This document shows positions 52,411 to 63,266 of a stretch of DNA of 64,000 nucleotides, piece by piece (position 1 is the first letter of the stretch; the number at the start of each line of letters is the position of its first letter). The stretch spans positions 1 to 64,000 of the forward strand of contig CAMVPR010000008.1 in NCBI GenBank assembly GCA_947169385.1, written 5' to 3'. A program made the position numbers and the translations under genes. This stretch comes from an uncultured Lachnospiraceae bacterium (GTDB taxonomy: Bacteria > Bacillota > Clostridia > Lachnospirales > Lachnospiraceae). The notes under the pieces are model-generated. The model saw only the letters and a list, made by a program, of their open reading frames with translations. It ran no database searches and had not been told where the DNA came from.

Positions 52411-55280
52411 TACTCATTATCCTCTTCACTATCTTCTTCGTCATCATCTTCTAAAAATGCCAAAAACTTGCTTTTCTTCTTAGGTTTATCTACAGCTTTA
52501 GAGCTGTTATCTGAATCTCCATCATCTGAATCTGACTTATTATCAGAAATATCATCTGCCTCTTTATCCTCGTCTTCTTCGTCGTCCTCAAGAGCTTCAG
52601 ATAAGAATTTCGCCAAAGCACTCCTCTCTCCAGGTACATACTCATAGTCGTCAATAAATACTCCTTTTTCAAGCCAGAAGCAATACTTGCCTTTCTTGAA
52701 GTAGATAATCATAAACAGTCCTAACGCCATGAATATAATTGAGATTATCAATCCAGGTACAAAACCTCTATTCTTATACGTCATAATAACATTATGTTCT
52801 CCATCAGTCACATCAAACGAAAGAAAGGCATCTGCAACTGCTTTGGTTTCAACCACTTTACCGTCCACCTTAATCTCCCAAGCAGAATCGTAAGGTATAG
52901 TTGTAAATACAGGATGATCTCCGTTACTCTTAAGAGTACCTGTAATAGAGTTAGATGTATACTTATCTATACTCATCTGTCTATCGGCTAACTCTTCATA
53001 TACTTCATTAAACTTCTCATTATCGAATGTATAGGAATCAAAATAGTAATTTAAGAAACCAAACACCTCATTAAATTCGGTCCGTGCCATACTAAACGAA
53101 TATTCTCTACTCTCATTAGCGTCTATAAATCCGGCATGGTATTGATCCCCAAAATCAAAGTAATAGTCTCCCGCCTCTTTAGTTGTGACCTTTATGGTAA
53201 CTACCGAGTTCTTATTAGGATTGTATTTGTTATCTTTACCACTAACAGCCTGTGTAACCACCACTGCTCCTCCATAAACTGTAGCATTACAGTTAACGGT
53301 CTTTACAATTTCAAGATCCACAGGGGTTCCTTTTAGCAATCTATCAGCACCACACAAATCTGCCAATAGTGCTTTATTAGGTAATCCGGTCGCGTCCGAC
53401 GATGCATTCATCTCTTCATAGTTCTTCATATCTGTATCTGCAATTATAATCGGTGAAAGACACTTGGTATTCTCATACACATTGTATCCTTCATCTGAAC
53501 TAATGAGTTCATACTGTTCAAACGGAGCATCTTTAACCAGTTCTTTATCATCGTTGTCACTAGTCGGCTCAACGATATACTTCTTAGCAAATAATGCATT
53601 TAACACAGGGTTAAATCCACTTCCATATACAGCATTCACTCTTGCCTTGATACCTAGATTATTGATTGCTGTAAGATAGCTCTCATTAGCAACTCCCGAT
53701 AAACCTGCAATACTGTTGGTATTAAAAAGTTCTCCCGAATTCATAATTGATGAATAATCATTATATTCGGTTCTATAAAAACTATCGTCATCGATGTCCT
53801 TCACAACAGACTTAACGGTCGATACTGTATCACTAACCTTCTTAGCATTCTCGAAATATCCAAAAAGTGAAGTATAGTTCCATCCCATCTCAGCTATAAG
53901 GATTACTGTTAATGAAATTGCAAATGTTTCTTTAGTTTTAAATCTATCCTTCAGCAACAAGAGAATTCCATAACCCAATATAAAATCAAAACTATAAAGA
54001 TACATATTGATGTTAGCTTCTCCTTGTGTTGCAATAACAGCACCGACATCTACAACAACCATAAGCGCTACAGGTATAATCAGTCTAATCTTAGAGAGCA
54101 CATATGTATTCTCTTTATACAAAGTAAATGACTCCTGAGCAAGAACAATCATATAAAACAAAAAGAATATAGTCTGCCTGTTAGGATTACTTACAGTATA
54201 ATGGAATAAATGCATAACATAGTTGCATGTTGACTCGTTAAAAGTAAACAGCATTATTACAAATACAATCAGCTTTCTAAAACGAACCGAGAATCTAATG
54301 TTCTTGTTAAAGAAATAAGTCAAAGCAAGAATCTCGACCAACAATCCTACATAGAGATTACTGTCCCAATAATTACTGGAATCAGCACTGGTGGTAATTA
54401 CATCATTAAACATGAGAGATTGTTCAAGCACCTCGAACCATCCCTGAAAGAATCCGATACCAAGGTACTCAGAGAATCCCAAACCACCATTGAACGCTAC
54501 GCACGCTACTGGTATCAATAACACAGCAGCGACTCCAAGTGCCATAATTGACATACATATAATCTTAAGAGACTTAACAAAGAACTCTTTAGCATTCTTA
54601 AAACTCAACGTCAAGTAATAGAGCACAGTGAATATGCACACCATACCACCTATGTAGAAATTGAAGAACATAATCAAAGCGAGTGTTATAAAGTACATTC
54701 TCCAACCAAGGTTAGCAACGAACCTCTCTAACCCAAGCATTAGCAGTGGCACCAATACGAACACACCAAGATATGGATAATACCCACTGATAGAAACAAA
54801 TGCAGGGAGCAATCCATATGCCATTCCAAAAAGCAAAACTTCCGGCTGATTCTTATCAAGTTTCGCTTTAGATACCCTATGAGTAAGATAATAACTCATT
54901 GACAGGAACATCAACACAGCTATACCAACAATACACAACCCTAACGTCGCTGCGTAATACTTCATCGGAAGTAATATAAGCGGGAGCATAGTCGGGCTTG
55001 TAAGAGTATAACAAAACAGGTAGTAGAAATTGCTTCCGCCCATGATATGCCACGAGTATGCCAACGACTCTCCTGATGATATCTTATTCTTAAGCTCCTC
55101 TATATACGGAAGGATCTGAACAAGATTGTCTCCCCTCGAAAAAACATAATCTCCAAATGGAGCGCACTTATAAACCGCCATAATTATCAGATTAATAAGG
55201 GCTATAAGTACCGAGCCTAAAATTAGCGTCCAATTATCCTTTACCCAATTATTCTTTCTCTCCGCATTATTATCCATCAT
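52410..55280 (-). CDS. YfhO-family membrane protein with acidic tail, copy 2
   Basis: This is the longest member, 956 residues. The first 850 follow the family: GDN at 50-52, HLFHYTVSNPNRQT in the membrane half, and FTTIPYDSAWEIKVDGK. After the last membrane segment, where others end, about 95 residues follow, rich in Asp, Glu, Ser and Lys (EDDEEDEDKEADD, KPKKKSKFLAFLEDDDEED). The tail should lie in the cytoplasm if the topology matches the others. GGAGG precedes the start. It is separated from copy 3 by an 84-base gap with a hairpin. Confidence 0.9.
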   Translation of the reverse strand: MMDNNAERKNNWVKDNWTLILGSVLIALINLIIMAVYKCAPFGDYVFSRGDNLVQILPYIEELKNKISSGESLAYSWHIMGGSNFYYLFCYTLTSPTMLPLILLPMKYYAATLGLCIVGIAVLMFLSMSYYLTHRVSKAKLDKNQPEVLLFGMAYGLLPAFVSISGYYPYLGVFVLVPLLMLGLERFVANLGWRMYFITLALIMFFNFYIGGMVCIFTVLYYLTLSFKNAKEFFVKSLKIICMSIMALGVAAVLLIPVACVAFNGGLGFSEYLGIGFFQGWFEVLEQSLMFNDVITTSADSSNYWDSNLYVGLLVEILALTYFFNKNIRFSVRFRKLIVFVIMLFTFNESTCNYVMHLFHYTVSNPNRQTIFFLFYMIVLAQESFTLYKENTYVLSKIRLIIPVALMVVVDVGAVIATQGEANINMYLYSFDFILGYGILLLLKDRFKTKETFAISLTVILIAEMGWNYTSLFGYFENAKKVSDTVSTVKSVVKDIDDDSFYRTEYNDYSSIMNSGELFNTNSIAGLSGVANESYLTAINNLGIKARVNAVYGSGFNPVLNALFAKKYIVEPTSDNDDKELVKDAPFEQYELISSDEGYNVYENTKCLSPIIIADTDMKNYEEMNASSDATGLPNKALLADLCGADRLLKGTPVDLEIVKTVNCNATVYGGAVVVTQAVSGKDNKYNPNKNSVVTIKVTTKEAGDYYFDFGDQYHAGFIDANESREYSFSMARTEFNEVFGFLNYYFDSYTFDNEKFNEVYEELADRQMSIDKYTSNSITGTLKSNGDHPVFTTIPYDSAWEIKVDGKVVETKAVADAFLSFDVTDGEHNVIMTYKNRGFVPGLIISIIFMALGLFMIIYFKKGKYCFWLEKGVFIDDYEYVPGERSALAKFLSEALEDDEEDEDKEADDISDNKSDSDDGDSDNSSKAVDKPKKKSKFLAFLEDDDEEDSEEDNE

Positions 55281-55302
55281 TATATCCTCCTAAAACTATA
55301 AT

Positions 55303-55336
55303 TATAGCAGATGATACTAATACATCAACTGCTATA
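55303..55336 (-). terminator. Stem-loop between YfhO copies 3 and 2
   Basis: TATAGCAG and CTGCTATA pair around an inner TGAT/ATCA stem. The minus strand carries no clean U-run after it, so it may only reduce read-through. Confidence 0.35.
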
Positions 55337-55364
55337 ATATCACACTATATACCCTTTTGGCAAA

Positions 55365-57962
55365 TCACGTTCTCTTTCTCATCGCAACCACCATCACGAT
55401 AAACACTAGCACATTCACTATACTTACCACACATCCAAGCAAAAGTCCTTTTGGCTTATAATTTAGTACGATATCGTGCTTGCCTTGCTCAACCTCGAAC
55501 GTTAAGAAGGCATCACCCAAACCTTTAGTTTCTGTTTTCACTCCGTCAACATATACATTCCACGACGAGTCATACGGTATAGACGTAAACACCTCACTAC
55601 ACTTATCCGTAACAATCGTTCCCTCTATTCTATCTGAATTATATGCTGCTATATTCATACAATTATGTTGCATCACCTCATATGCTTCTTTATATTTATC
55701 GTAATCCAAAACATTAACCATTATGTCAGTTGCATACACACCAGTCTCTTGATTATAATCAGATGGTGATATTTGTGCTTTAGCATAAACTACATCCCCC
55801 GCTTCATGATAACCCACGTGACTATTACTTGTAGTATTCACTATATATTCGCCCTCAATCGGCGCTTTAAACGAAATTACAACTGAAGACTTTTCAGATA
55901 GATTAATTGTACCTTCTTCTAATTTAGGCGAGAATACCAAGTAGTCATCATAAATCATAGCGTTACAGTTGTTAACGCTTTCAATCCTCAACGCATCAGC
56001 TGATACAGTAGTCATCAATCCTGTAACTCCGCTAAGTTCCTCACACATTATATTATTAGCCTTAGCAACATCTTTTCTGTTCGAAATCTCCTTCCTCAGG
56101 TACTCTTCATACTTAGTCAAATCACCTTCAGCAACAATAATCGGACTTAAAATATTCTCATCACTGTATAAATCAACGTTATTATAACTAGCTATTTTCC
56201 TATTTTCTCTAAAGATCTCGTCTTTTATCGTATATTTATACTCTGCTCCACTAGGCTCCATTAAATACTTTCTGTTAAAAACACTATTTAAAAAAGAATT
56301 GAACCCCTGCTCCCTGATATTGGTAGTGACCCTAAGTCCAAGCTGATCTAACGCATGAATATAGCCATATCTAATAACAGTTGAATACCCCTGCAAAGTG
56401 TTATATCCACACAAAAGTCCTAGATTCACAGAAGTGTCCTGACCATTATACCCTATGTTATACCATCCCTTATCATCTATATCATTACACAATTTCACAA
56501 CACTTTGATATTTATCGTCAATAACAACATCAACACTATTAGTATTACTATATAGCACTACATAATCTGAAACAATCTCAACTATAACAATAAACAAGAC
56601 AAATATAGTTAGAATTTTTCTTTTCTTTATCTTCCGAACAAGCATTAGCACAACAGAATATATAATTACCAACGCCAGACTAATCATAAACGATAATAGC
56701 ATACCATCTTCTGTATAGTATTTAACATATGAAACTAAGAACAAAATACTCATAGACATGGTAATAAACATAATCTTCATAAAGCGCTTAAACGTTAGCC
56801 TAACATTTATAAGATAATATCCAGCTTCCTCTGCCATAATTATCATGTATAACATAACAATTACCGCTTGTCTATTAGGTATTCCAACAGTATAATGAAA
56901 AACATGCATTATATAATTAGCTGTGGATTCATTGAATGTTAAAAAAAGCACTAGTAAAACTACAAGTTTTCGAATACGAACATTCAGTTCAATCTTAGCC
57001 TCAAAGAAATACAACAAACATAACATAGATAACAATATACCAATGTATGTATTGCATTCCCAATAGGCTTCAGGTGCGCTTCCCACCAAAACTGGAGTTC
57101 TGCCCCACATAGACTGCTTCACAATATAAAACCAACTTGTAAACATGTGCCCGCCCTGATAGTCAGAAACACCATATCCACCATCCGTTGTTGACAATAT
57201 AACAGGAACGATAATGATTCCTGCAATTCCTACAGCGCATACAGATACCAACAATACTCTAATACTACATTCAACGAAATACTTAAATCCTTGGAAACTA
57301 AGCGTAAGATAGTACATAACAATAAAAGCACAGCATATTACACCTATATAAAAGTTAGTCATAACCACTATAGCAAGCGATACAAAATATAGTATCCAAT
57401 TACCGTTAGCGACATATTCCTCTAATCCCAGTAAAACCAAGGGCATAACCACAAAACATCCAAGATAAGGATAGAACGTACCTGCGTTAACTAGAGCTGG
57501 CAAAAAAGCATAGGCAAGTGAAAAAATGAGCAAATAGGGAGATTTTTTTCGCATCTTACACTCTGTTGGTTTGTTAACCAAATATATATTCATCGTTAAA
57601 TACATCAAAAGTGATACAACTACAAAGTTAAAATCAAGAACGCTTGAAAATGACTCAATATCACACAGTATGAGTGGAAGCATAAAAACAGAACACAAGG
57701 CATACGAAAAAATATAATAAAAGCTTCCTCCGCCTGTCACCTTCCACGTGTAAAACAAGCCATCATGATTAGCTATCTTCCTCTTCAGTTCAACTGCATA
57801 TCCAGATAGTTGGTTAACATTATCACCCCGCAAATAAACCTTATCGCCAAACGGAGCATATCCATGAGTCACCATAACAATCATATGTATAACGATCAAT
57901 ATGACAACACCGGAAATAATAACTAAGTTATCCTTAATAAATCTATTAATTCTCTTCTTCAT
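55365..57962 (-). CDS. YfhO-family membrane protein, copy 3
   Basis: The 865-residue protein has GDN at 46-48 (in LRGDNVNQLSGY), HYTVGIPNRQAV, and FTTIPYDSSWNVYVDGV before the last membrane segment. The layout of many membrane segments, an external domain and a final anchor is the same as in copies 1 and 2. It has no acidic tail. It starts 44 bases after copy 4. Confidence 0.9.
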   Translation of the reverse strand: MKKRINRFIKDNLVIISGVVILIVIHMIVMVTHGYAPFGDKVYLRGDNVNQLSGYAVELKRKIANHDGLFYTWKVTGGGSFYYIFSYALCSVFMLPLILCDIESFSSVLDFNFVVVSLLMYLTMNIYLVNKPTECKMRKKSPYLLIFSLAYAFLPALVNAGTFYPYLGCFVVMPLVLLGLEEYVANGNWILYFVSLAIVVMTNFYIGVICCAFIVMYYLTLSFQGFKYFVECSIRVLLVSVCAVGIAGIIIVPVILSTTDGGYGVSDYQGGHMFTSWFYIVKQSMWGRTPVLVGSAPEAYWECNTYIGILLSMLCLLYFFEAKIELNVRIRKLVVLLVLFLTFNESTANYIMHVFHYTVGIPNRQAVIVMLYMIIMAEEAGYYLINVRLTFKRFMKIMFITMSMSILFLVSYVKYYTEDGMLLSFMISLALVIIYSVVLMLVRKIKKRKILTIFVLFIVIVEIVSDYVVLYSNTNSVDVVIDDKYQSVVKLCNDIDDKGWYNIGYNGQDTSVNLGLLCGYNTLQGYSTVIRYGYIHALDQLGLRVTTNIREQGFNSFLNSVFNRKYLMEPSGAEYKYTIKDEIFRENRKIASYNNVDLYSDENILSPIIVAEGDLTKYEEYLRKEISNRKDVAKANNIMCEELSGVTGLMTTVSADALRIESVNNCNAMIYDDYLVFSPKLEEGTINLSEKSSVVISFKAPIEGEYIVNTTSNSHVGYHEAGDVVYAKAQISPSDYNQETGVYATDIMVNVLDYDKYKEAYEVMQHNCMNIAAYNSDRIEGTIVTDKCSEVFTSIPYDSSWNVYVDGVKTETKGLGDAFLTFEVEQGKHDIVLNYKPKGLLLGCVVSIVNVLVFIVMVVAMRKRT

Positions 57963-58006
57963 ATCAAATACCGTACGCCTTTTTAACTAAAATGATATCC
58001 TAATAC

Positions 58007-60586
58007 TTACTTATGTTTCACCACAAAAATGCATAATACCAAAGCAGATATAATCGAGAACGCTACGCCTAATCTAACTCCACCAGGTACGTACCTTAAC
58101 TTTATATCATGATATCCCGATTCCAGATTAAAGCCCAGGAAACCCTTACCAATACATTCAGACTCTACACATTCTCCATCAACGCTTACTCTCCATGCAG
58201 AATCATAAGGAATAGTTGTAAATACTGTTCCCTCTTCTTTAACGTCAATACATCCCTCAATAACACTAGAATTATACTTTACTACCTCTACTTGATTATT
58301 CTCCATTTCTGAATACGCTTCATTCCATTTGTCAACATCCATAACAGTTACAGAAATACCTTGTTTTACTTCATCCTTACCTTTAAACCTATAATTGGCA
58401 ACGGTGGCATATACATATACTTTATCCCCTTTTTTATGGCGCCCCACATTGTAATTATCAAAAACCATTACTGAATACTCTCCATCACAAGGGGCAACAA
58501 ACGAAAGAATCACTTCTGTCTTACCTTCCTCGTTGGCATCAGCGTCATTCTTATTATTATCAATCACAAGCATATCTTCTCGGATTGACACGTTACTATT
58601 ATTGCTTTTTTCAAGCTTAAAGGTTGCATCTACCCCTCTAAACACACCCTTCACTCCCGAGAGGCAATAACACAGTTCATTATTATAATCACTTATCGAC
58701 CTATCTTTCTCATTATCCAAATGATTATAACCATTGAAATCTCTCTTGGTATACACCAATGGAACCAAAGCCTTAGCATTCTCATAAATATTCATACCAT
58801 CAATACTCTGTTTGGTATTGTCACCAAAAACACTGTCATTTTTAGAAATGTATGTGGCATTACTATTCGTTGACGAATACACCGGCTCAAATAAATACTT
58901 TACAGAGAATATAGAGCTTAAGAAAGAACTTAATCCTTTATTTCTTATTACCAAGCTATCAGCATCAATTCCCAGGTTATTCAAGCTCTCATTATACTCA
59001 GGATTATAAGTTGTTGAAAAGCCAAGTAATGTACTGTATCCATATATCAGCCCCAGATTCGAAGCAATATCAGAATCATTGTATGTGCATCTCCAGACAT
59101 CTTCCAAATCAGTATTATCAACACTTCTTTCCAACGCGTCTGTATAGGACTTGGCATACATATCCGGTTCCGGAGGATTACAAACACATAGAGTGTACGT
59201 ATGATTTAATACGACTTCCAGCAATACAACGCCTGTCAGAACAAACTTATATCTTTTAGATTTAATTCTTCTCTTATCAAACAGCAAGAATAAATATATG
59301 TATACAGCAAGAATACTAACAGAATGCGTCATCCATCTCTCACTATTATTTAAGCAATGCGAAAATATCACCAATAACATCAGTACAGCCCCTGAAGATA
59401 AGGCAATAGTTTTCTGCTTCTTATTCATTCTCTCTTTAATAATTAAATACGCATCACTCGAAATGATTAACATATATAGTAACAAGTACATACTATGTCT
59501 ATTAGGAATACCATGACTGTAGTGGAACAGATGCATAACATAATTGCACATTTCTTCATTAGTACATAATAACAGAACAATTAACACAGTTAATCGTCTT
59601 AACCTAATTGACAAAACAGTTCTGTCCATAAAGAAATAGACAATTAACAGAATTAAGTTAAATATACCAATATAAAGATTACATCCCCATTCGATATTAT
59701 TCCCCATTCCCGAAAGAACAAACGGATATCCAAACGTGAGCGAATCAAAAACCTCTAACCAGCTTTTATAGAATCCCATTCCGCCAAATTGCGAGAATCC
59801 ATAACCCCCGTTCGTTGACATAAACAATTGTGGAATAATATAAAAAGAAGACACCATAACAGAGAAGAATGAAATCAGTATAATATACAATGACTTCTTA
59901 ATAAAATCACGTATGCTATCAAACCTGAGAGTAAAATAGTATAAAGCAACAAATATACACCCCATTAATCCGATGTATACATTACTTGCAACTAAGATAG
60001 TCAATGATATTACATATAATCTACTTCCCTTATTAACAACAACCCGCTCCAAACCCAGTATAACAAAAGGCATTACAATAAAAGCCATTAAATATCCTAT
60101 GTTTAAACCCATATTATAAAATGAGGGAGTCATAGAGTACGGCACTGTAAACATCAGCAATTCAATCGAATTCTTAGTAAACCTTGTACCGACTTCTCGA
60201 TGTGTAAGGTAATAGTTTATCGCCAAGTAGTTTAATACAGACAACACCACATACATGATATCACACGCATCATTAAAATATTTCGCCGGGAAAGCACTAA
60301 GAATCATCAACGGAGCGTTAAACAGGCATGTTACAAATGTGAAATAATAGTTCATCCCACCCAGCGCATGCCATGTATAATACATACTTTCATGATCAAA
60401 TATCTTTCTTTTTAATTCAGCTACAGCTCCTAACAATCCAATCTGGTTATCTCCACCTAAATATACATTTGATCCGAATATACAGCTCTTGGTAATAGCC
60501 ATACATATAAAGTGTGTCAATATAATGATTATGGCTCCTATTAGCGTTATTCTATTATTTTCAATCCACTTTCCTATCTTGCTCAC
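58007..60586 (-). CDS. YfhO-family membrane protein, copy 4
   Basis: The start is taken as the GTG at 60586, because GAGAGGAG lies seven bases upstream; this gives 859 residues. The motif reads LGGDNQIGLLGA, with GDN at 45-47 and Gln next, a form shared with copy 5 but not copies 1-3, which keep V, L or V then Q. HYSHGIPNRHSM and FTTIPYDSAWRVSVDGE are the other marks. Copies 4 and 5 therefore look like a subgroup. Confidence 0.88.
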   Translation of the reverse strand: MSKIGKWIENNRITLIGAIIIILTHFICMAITKSCIFGSNVYLGGDNQIGLLGAVAELKRKIFDHESMYYTWHALGGMNYYFTFVTCLFNAPLMILSAFPAKYFNDACDIMYVVLSVLNYLAINYYLTHREVGTRFTKNSIELLMFTVPYSMTPSFYNMGLNIGYLMAFIVMPFVILGLERVVVNKGSRLYVISLTILVASNVYIGLMGCIFVALYYFTLRFDSIRDFIKKSLYIILISFFSVMVSSFYIIPQLFMSTNGGYGFSQFGGMGFYKSWLEVFDSLTFGYPFVLSGMGNNIEWGCNLYIGIFNLILLIVYFFMDRTVLSIRLRRLTVLIVLLLCTNEEMCNYVMHLFHYSHGIPNRHSMYLLLYMLIISSDAYLIIKERMNKKQKTIALSSGAVLMLLVIFSHCLNNSERWMTHSVSILAVYIYLFLLFDKRRIKSKRYKFVLTGVVLLEVVLNHTYTLCVCNPPEPDMYAKSYTDALERSVDNTDLEDVWRCTYNDSDIASNLGLIYGYSTLLGFSTTYNPEYNESLNNLGIDADSLVIRNKGLSSFLSSIFSVKYLFEPVYSSTNSNATYISKNDSVFGDNTKQSIDGMNIYENAKALVPLVYTKRDFNGYNHLDNEKDRSISDYNNELCYCLSGVKGVFRGVDATFKLEKSNNSNVSIREDMLVIDNNKNDADANEEGKTEVILSFVAPCDGEYSVMVFDNYNVGRHKKGDKVYVYATVANYRFKGKDEVKQGISVTVMDVDKWNEAYSEMENNQVEVVKYNSSVIEGCIDVKEEGTVFTTIPYDSAWRVSVDGECVESECIGKGFLGFNLESGYHDIKLRYVPGGVRLGVAFSIISALVLCIFVVKHK

Positions 60587-60623
60587 GCTGCACTCCTCTC
60601 TATACAACACGCGCACATAGCTA

Positions 60624-63221
60624 CTATTTCTGCTTGAACGGCTTATAAAACAGTAGCATACCCAAACTGATTATCAACGCAACAACTGAAACTATTATAC
60701 CTTCCTTTACACCAAGTGGCGTATACTTCATTTCAATAACATGGTTGCCCTCAGAAACAGGGAAGGTAAGCAATCCATCTCCCAGACATTCAGCCTCTAC
60801 ACTTTGATTGTCCACCATAATCTTCCATGAACTATCATACGGAATTGTAGTAAACATATATGTATCCTTTGCAGCATTCACATCACCTTTAATATAACCT
60901 GACTCAAATGACTCTATATTCATCTGATTCTTCTCAATTATACTATAAGCCTTGGCGAATTTATCCAAATCTAATCTATTAACAACTATATCGCAACTAA
61001 TGGTTTCTCCCCAAACAAATGACCTACCTTCTATAAAAACACTAGTTTTTATCCTTTCTCCTTTTTTGTGAAATCCAACGTTTTGATTTTCAAATCCATA
61101 TACCATATACTCTCCATCTTCGGGAATAACAAATGAAATAGACACCTCAGCTGATTCAGCGTAATCGTTCATAGATAACCCATTATATTTGCGTCGAATC
61201 GTAAGCTTCTGCCCATTCAACTCAGCCTCACACTTGGACACATCATCAATTTCAACATTAACATTCTCATTACTAATCAAACCTTTCACACCCGAAAGTG
61301 AATAACAAAGAGCATTGTTATATCCGTTCACTCCTTTTGACGACACTTCATTGTACATTGAAAAATTCTTAAAACTATTATAATCATTACATAACATCAA
61401 TGGTGACAGGCACTTATCATTCTCAAACAATTCAACATCTCTCAATCGTCTAAGCTTATATCCATCATAATCACTATACTCACTCTCTTTATTCTTATTA
61501 CTTTCTACTATATACTTCCGTGAAAGAATAGAGTTTAAGAATGAATTATATCCTTTTGAATCGACCATCATTTCACTAGAGTCAATGCCTAGTTTAGAAA
61601 GATCTTTGTTAAACCCTGCCGATGCGTTATTAGTACATCCCTCGTATGTGTTAAAGCCATATATCAATCCAAGATTGTAAACTGCTGATATGTAATTATA
61701 ACCACATTTTTCAATCCCTTTAACGCTTATTTCTTGAGTCGGAAGCGAGTTGAATTGTTCCTCGGAATAAACATCTTTGTCCAAACGGTCAAGAGGATAG
61801 TTAAAGAAAAGAGCATAATTAGCAAACATTTCTAGCGTCAACACACTAATCAGCACTAACCCCCAACGATTATAATTAATTCTTTTATTCATCAAGAATA
61901 AGTAACCGTACACTCCAAGCAAAAGAAAGCTCACTGCAAACGATGCAATTCTTAACCTACTAAAGTTAACTATAGCATCTACAACAATAATCCCCATAAG
62001 TATAATCGTAATAAGCATAAACTTCATGCGCCTTCTCTTTTTTCCTGTTCTAGAAAGTATTACAAAAGAATCTCCGGCTATTGTTAACAAATAAAAAATC
62101 AAAAACATAACATGCCTATTATGAATCCCATGAGTATAGTGGAACAAATGCATTACATAATTGCATGTCTTACCATTAATTGCAAGACATAAAACTAAAA
62201 GTACTATAAGCCTTCTAAACTTTGTCTTTAATGTTAACTTGCCATTAACAAAATAAAACAACACTAAAGCTATCGTTAGAATACCCACATAAAGATTGCA
62301 AAGCCAGTAATCCTCTGTAGCATTTCCGCTCAGAAAGAAAGGTGTTCCCCATAGTGCTTTATCAAATATTTTCAACCAATCAACATAAAAACCCGCTCCT
62401 TGAAACTCAGAAAAACCATATCCACCTTCAGAAGATGATAAAACCATAGGAACAAAATAAAACGCTGACACAAGCACAGCAATAATAGAAATTCCAAAAA
62501 TTCTAATAGATTTAGCCCAGAAATCTTTGAACGAGTTGAATTCCAGCGTGAAATAATACAATATTATAAAAATGCATCCTATAAAACCCATATATGTATT
62601 GCTAATCATGAGGAATACTAACGATACAAAATAGAGCTTCCAACCTTTATTAACTACGAATTTTTCTAATCCTAATATTACCAGTGGCATGATAATATAA
62701 GAAGTTGCATAATTTATATTCAAAGACATATTATAAAACTGCGGAGCTAATGCATAAGGAATAGCAAACAGCAGCGACTCCCACGAGTTTTTTTCAAATC
62801 TCTTACCTGATTCTCTGTTAGCAAGATAAAATTCCATTGTTAAAAACATCAAAACCGAATTAACCAAAAACAATATATCGCATGCATCATTAAAAAAAGC
62901 AATTGGAACTAAACTTAACAAAAGCAACGAACCATTAAAAAGACACGTGACAAACGAAAAGTAAAAATTATATCCTCCAAGAGCATGCCAAGAATAAAGT
63001 ACACTATCTCCTTCTAAAATCTTTCTCTTCATCTCAGCAAGAGCTCCAAAAAACATCTGATTATCTCCACCGACATAAATCTTATCTCCAAACAGCCCTG
63101 CGCCATATATTAGAGATATGATTATATGCGTCAAAACAACTACCATAATTCCAAACAATACATACCTACTATTATGTATCATCGCTGTTATTTCCTTATT
63201 CCTTTTTGATCCAGAATTCAT
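60624..63221 (-). CDS. YfhO-family membrane protein, copy 5 (first intact in array)
   Basis: The start is the ATG at 63221; a TTG two codons earlier is a possible alternative with closer spacing to GGAGG. The 865-residue protein has GDN at 52-54 (VGGDNQMFFGAL), HYTHGIHNRHVM (with His in place of Pro), and FTTIPYDSSWKIMVDNQ. It is the first intact member to be transcribed, right after a decayed sixth copy. Membrane topology follows the others. Confidence 0.88.
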   Translation of the reverse strand: MNSGSKRNKEITAMIHNSRYVLFGIMVVVLTHIIISLIYGAGLFGDKIYVGGDNQMFFGALAEMKRKILEGDSVLYSWHALGGYNFYFSFVTCLFNGSLLLLSLVPIAFFNDACDILFLVNSVLMFLTMEFYLANRESGKRFEKNSWESLLFAIPYALAPQFYNMSLNINYATSYIIMPLVILGLEKFVVNKGWKLYFVSLVFLMISNTYMGFIGCIFIILYYFTLEFNSFKDFWAKSIRIFGISIIAVLVSAFYFVPMVLSSSEGGYGFSEFQGAGFYVDWLKIFDKALWGTPFFLSGNATEDYWLCNLYVGILTIALVLFYFVNGKLTLKTKFRRLIVLLVLCLAINGKTCNYVMHLFHYTHGIHNRHVMFLIFYLLTIAGDSFVILSRTGKKRRRMKFMLITIILMGIIVVDAIVNFSRLRIASFAVSFLLLGVYGYLFLMNKRINYNRWGLVLISVLTLEMFANYALFFNYPLDRLDKDVYSEEQFNSLPTQEISVKGIEKCGYNYISAVYNLGLIYGFNTYEGCTNNASAGFNKDLSKLGIDSSEMMVDSKGYNSFLNSILSRKYIVESNKNKESEYSDYDGYKLRRLRDVELFENDKCLSPLMLCNDYNSFKNFSMYNEVSSKGVNGYNNALCYSLSGVKGLISNENVNVEIDDVSKCEAELNGQKLTIRRKYNGLSMNDYAESAEVSISFVIPEDGEYMVYGFENQNVGFHKKGERIKTSVFIEGRSFVWGETISCDIVVNRLDLDKFAKAYSIIEKNQMNIESFESGYIKGDVNAAKDTYMFTTIPYDSSWKIMVDNQSVEAECLGDGLLTFPVSEGNHVIEMKYTPLGVKEGIIVSVVALIISLGMLLFYKPFKQK

Positions 63222-63266
63222 AAGCAACTATTCCTCCACTACCTTACTCAAAAATGCTTTATTTCG

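Noticed and set aside
49807..63227. Mobile element as the origin of the YfhO array.
   Set aside because: No transposase, integrase or terminal repeats were seen. Simple tandem duplication explains the layout.
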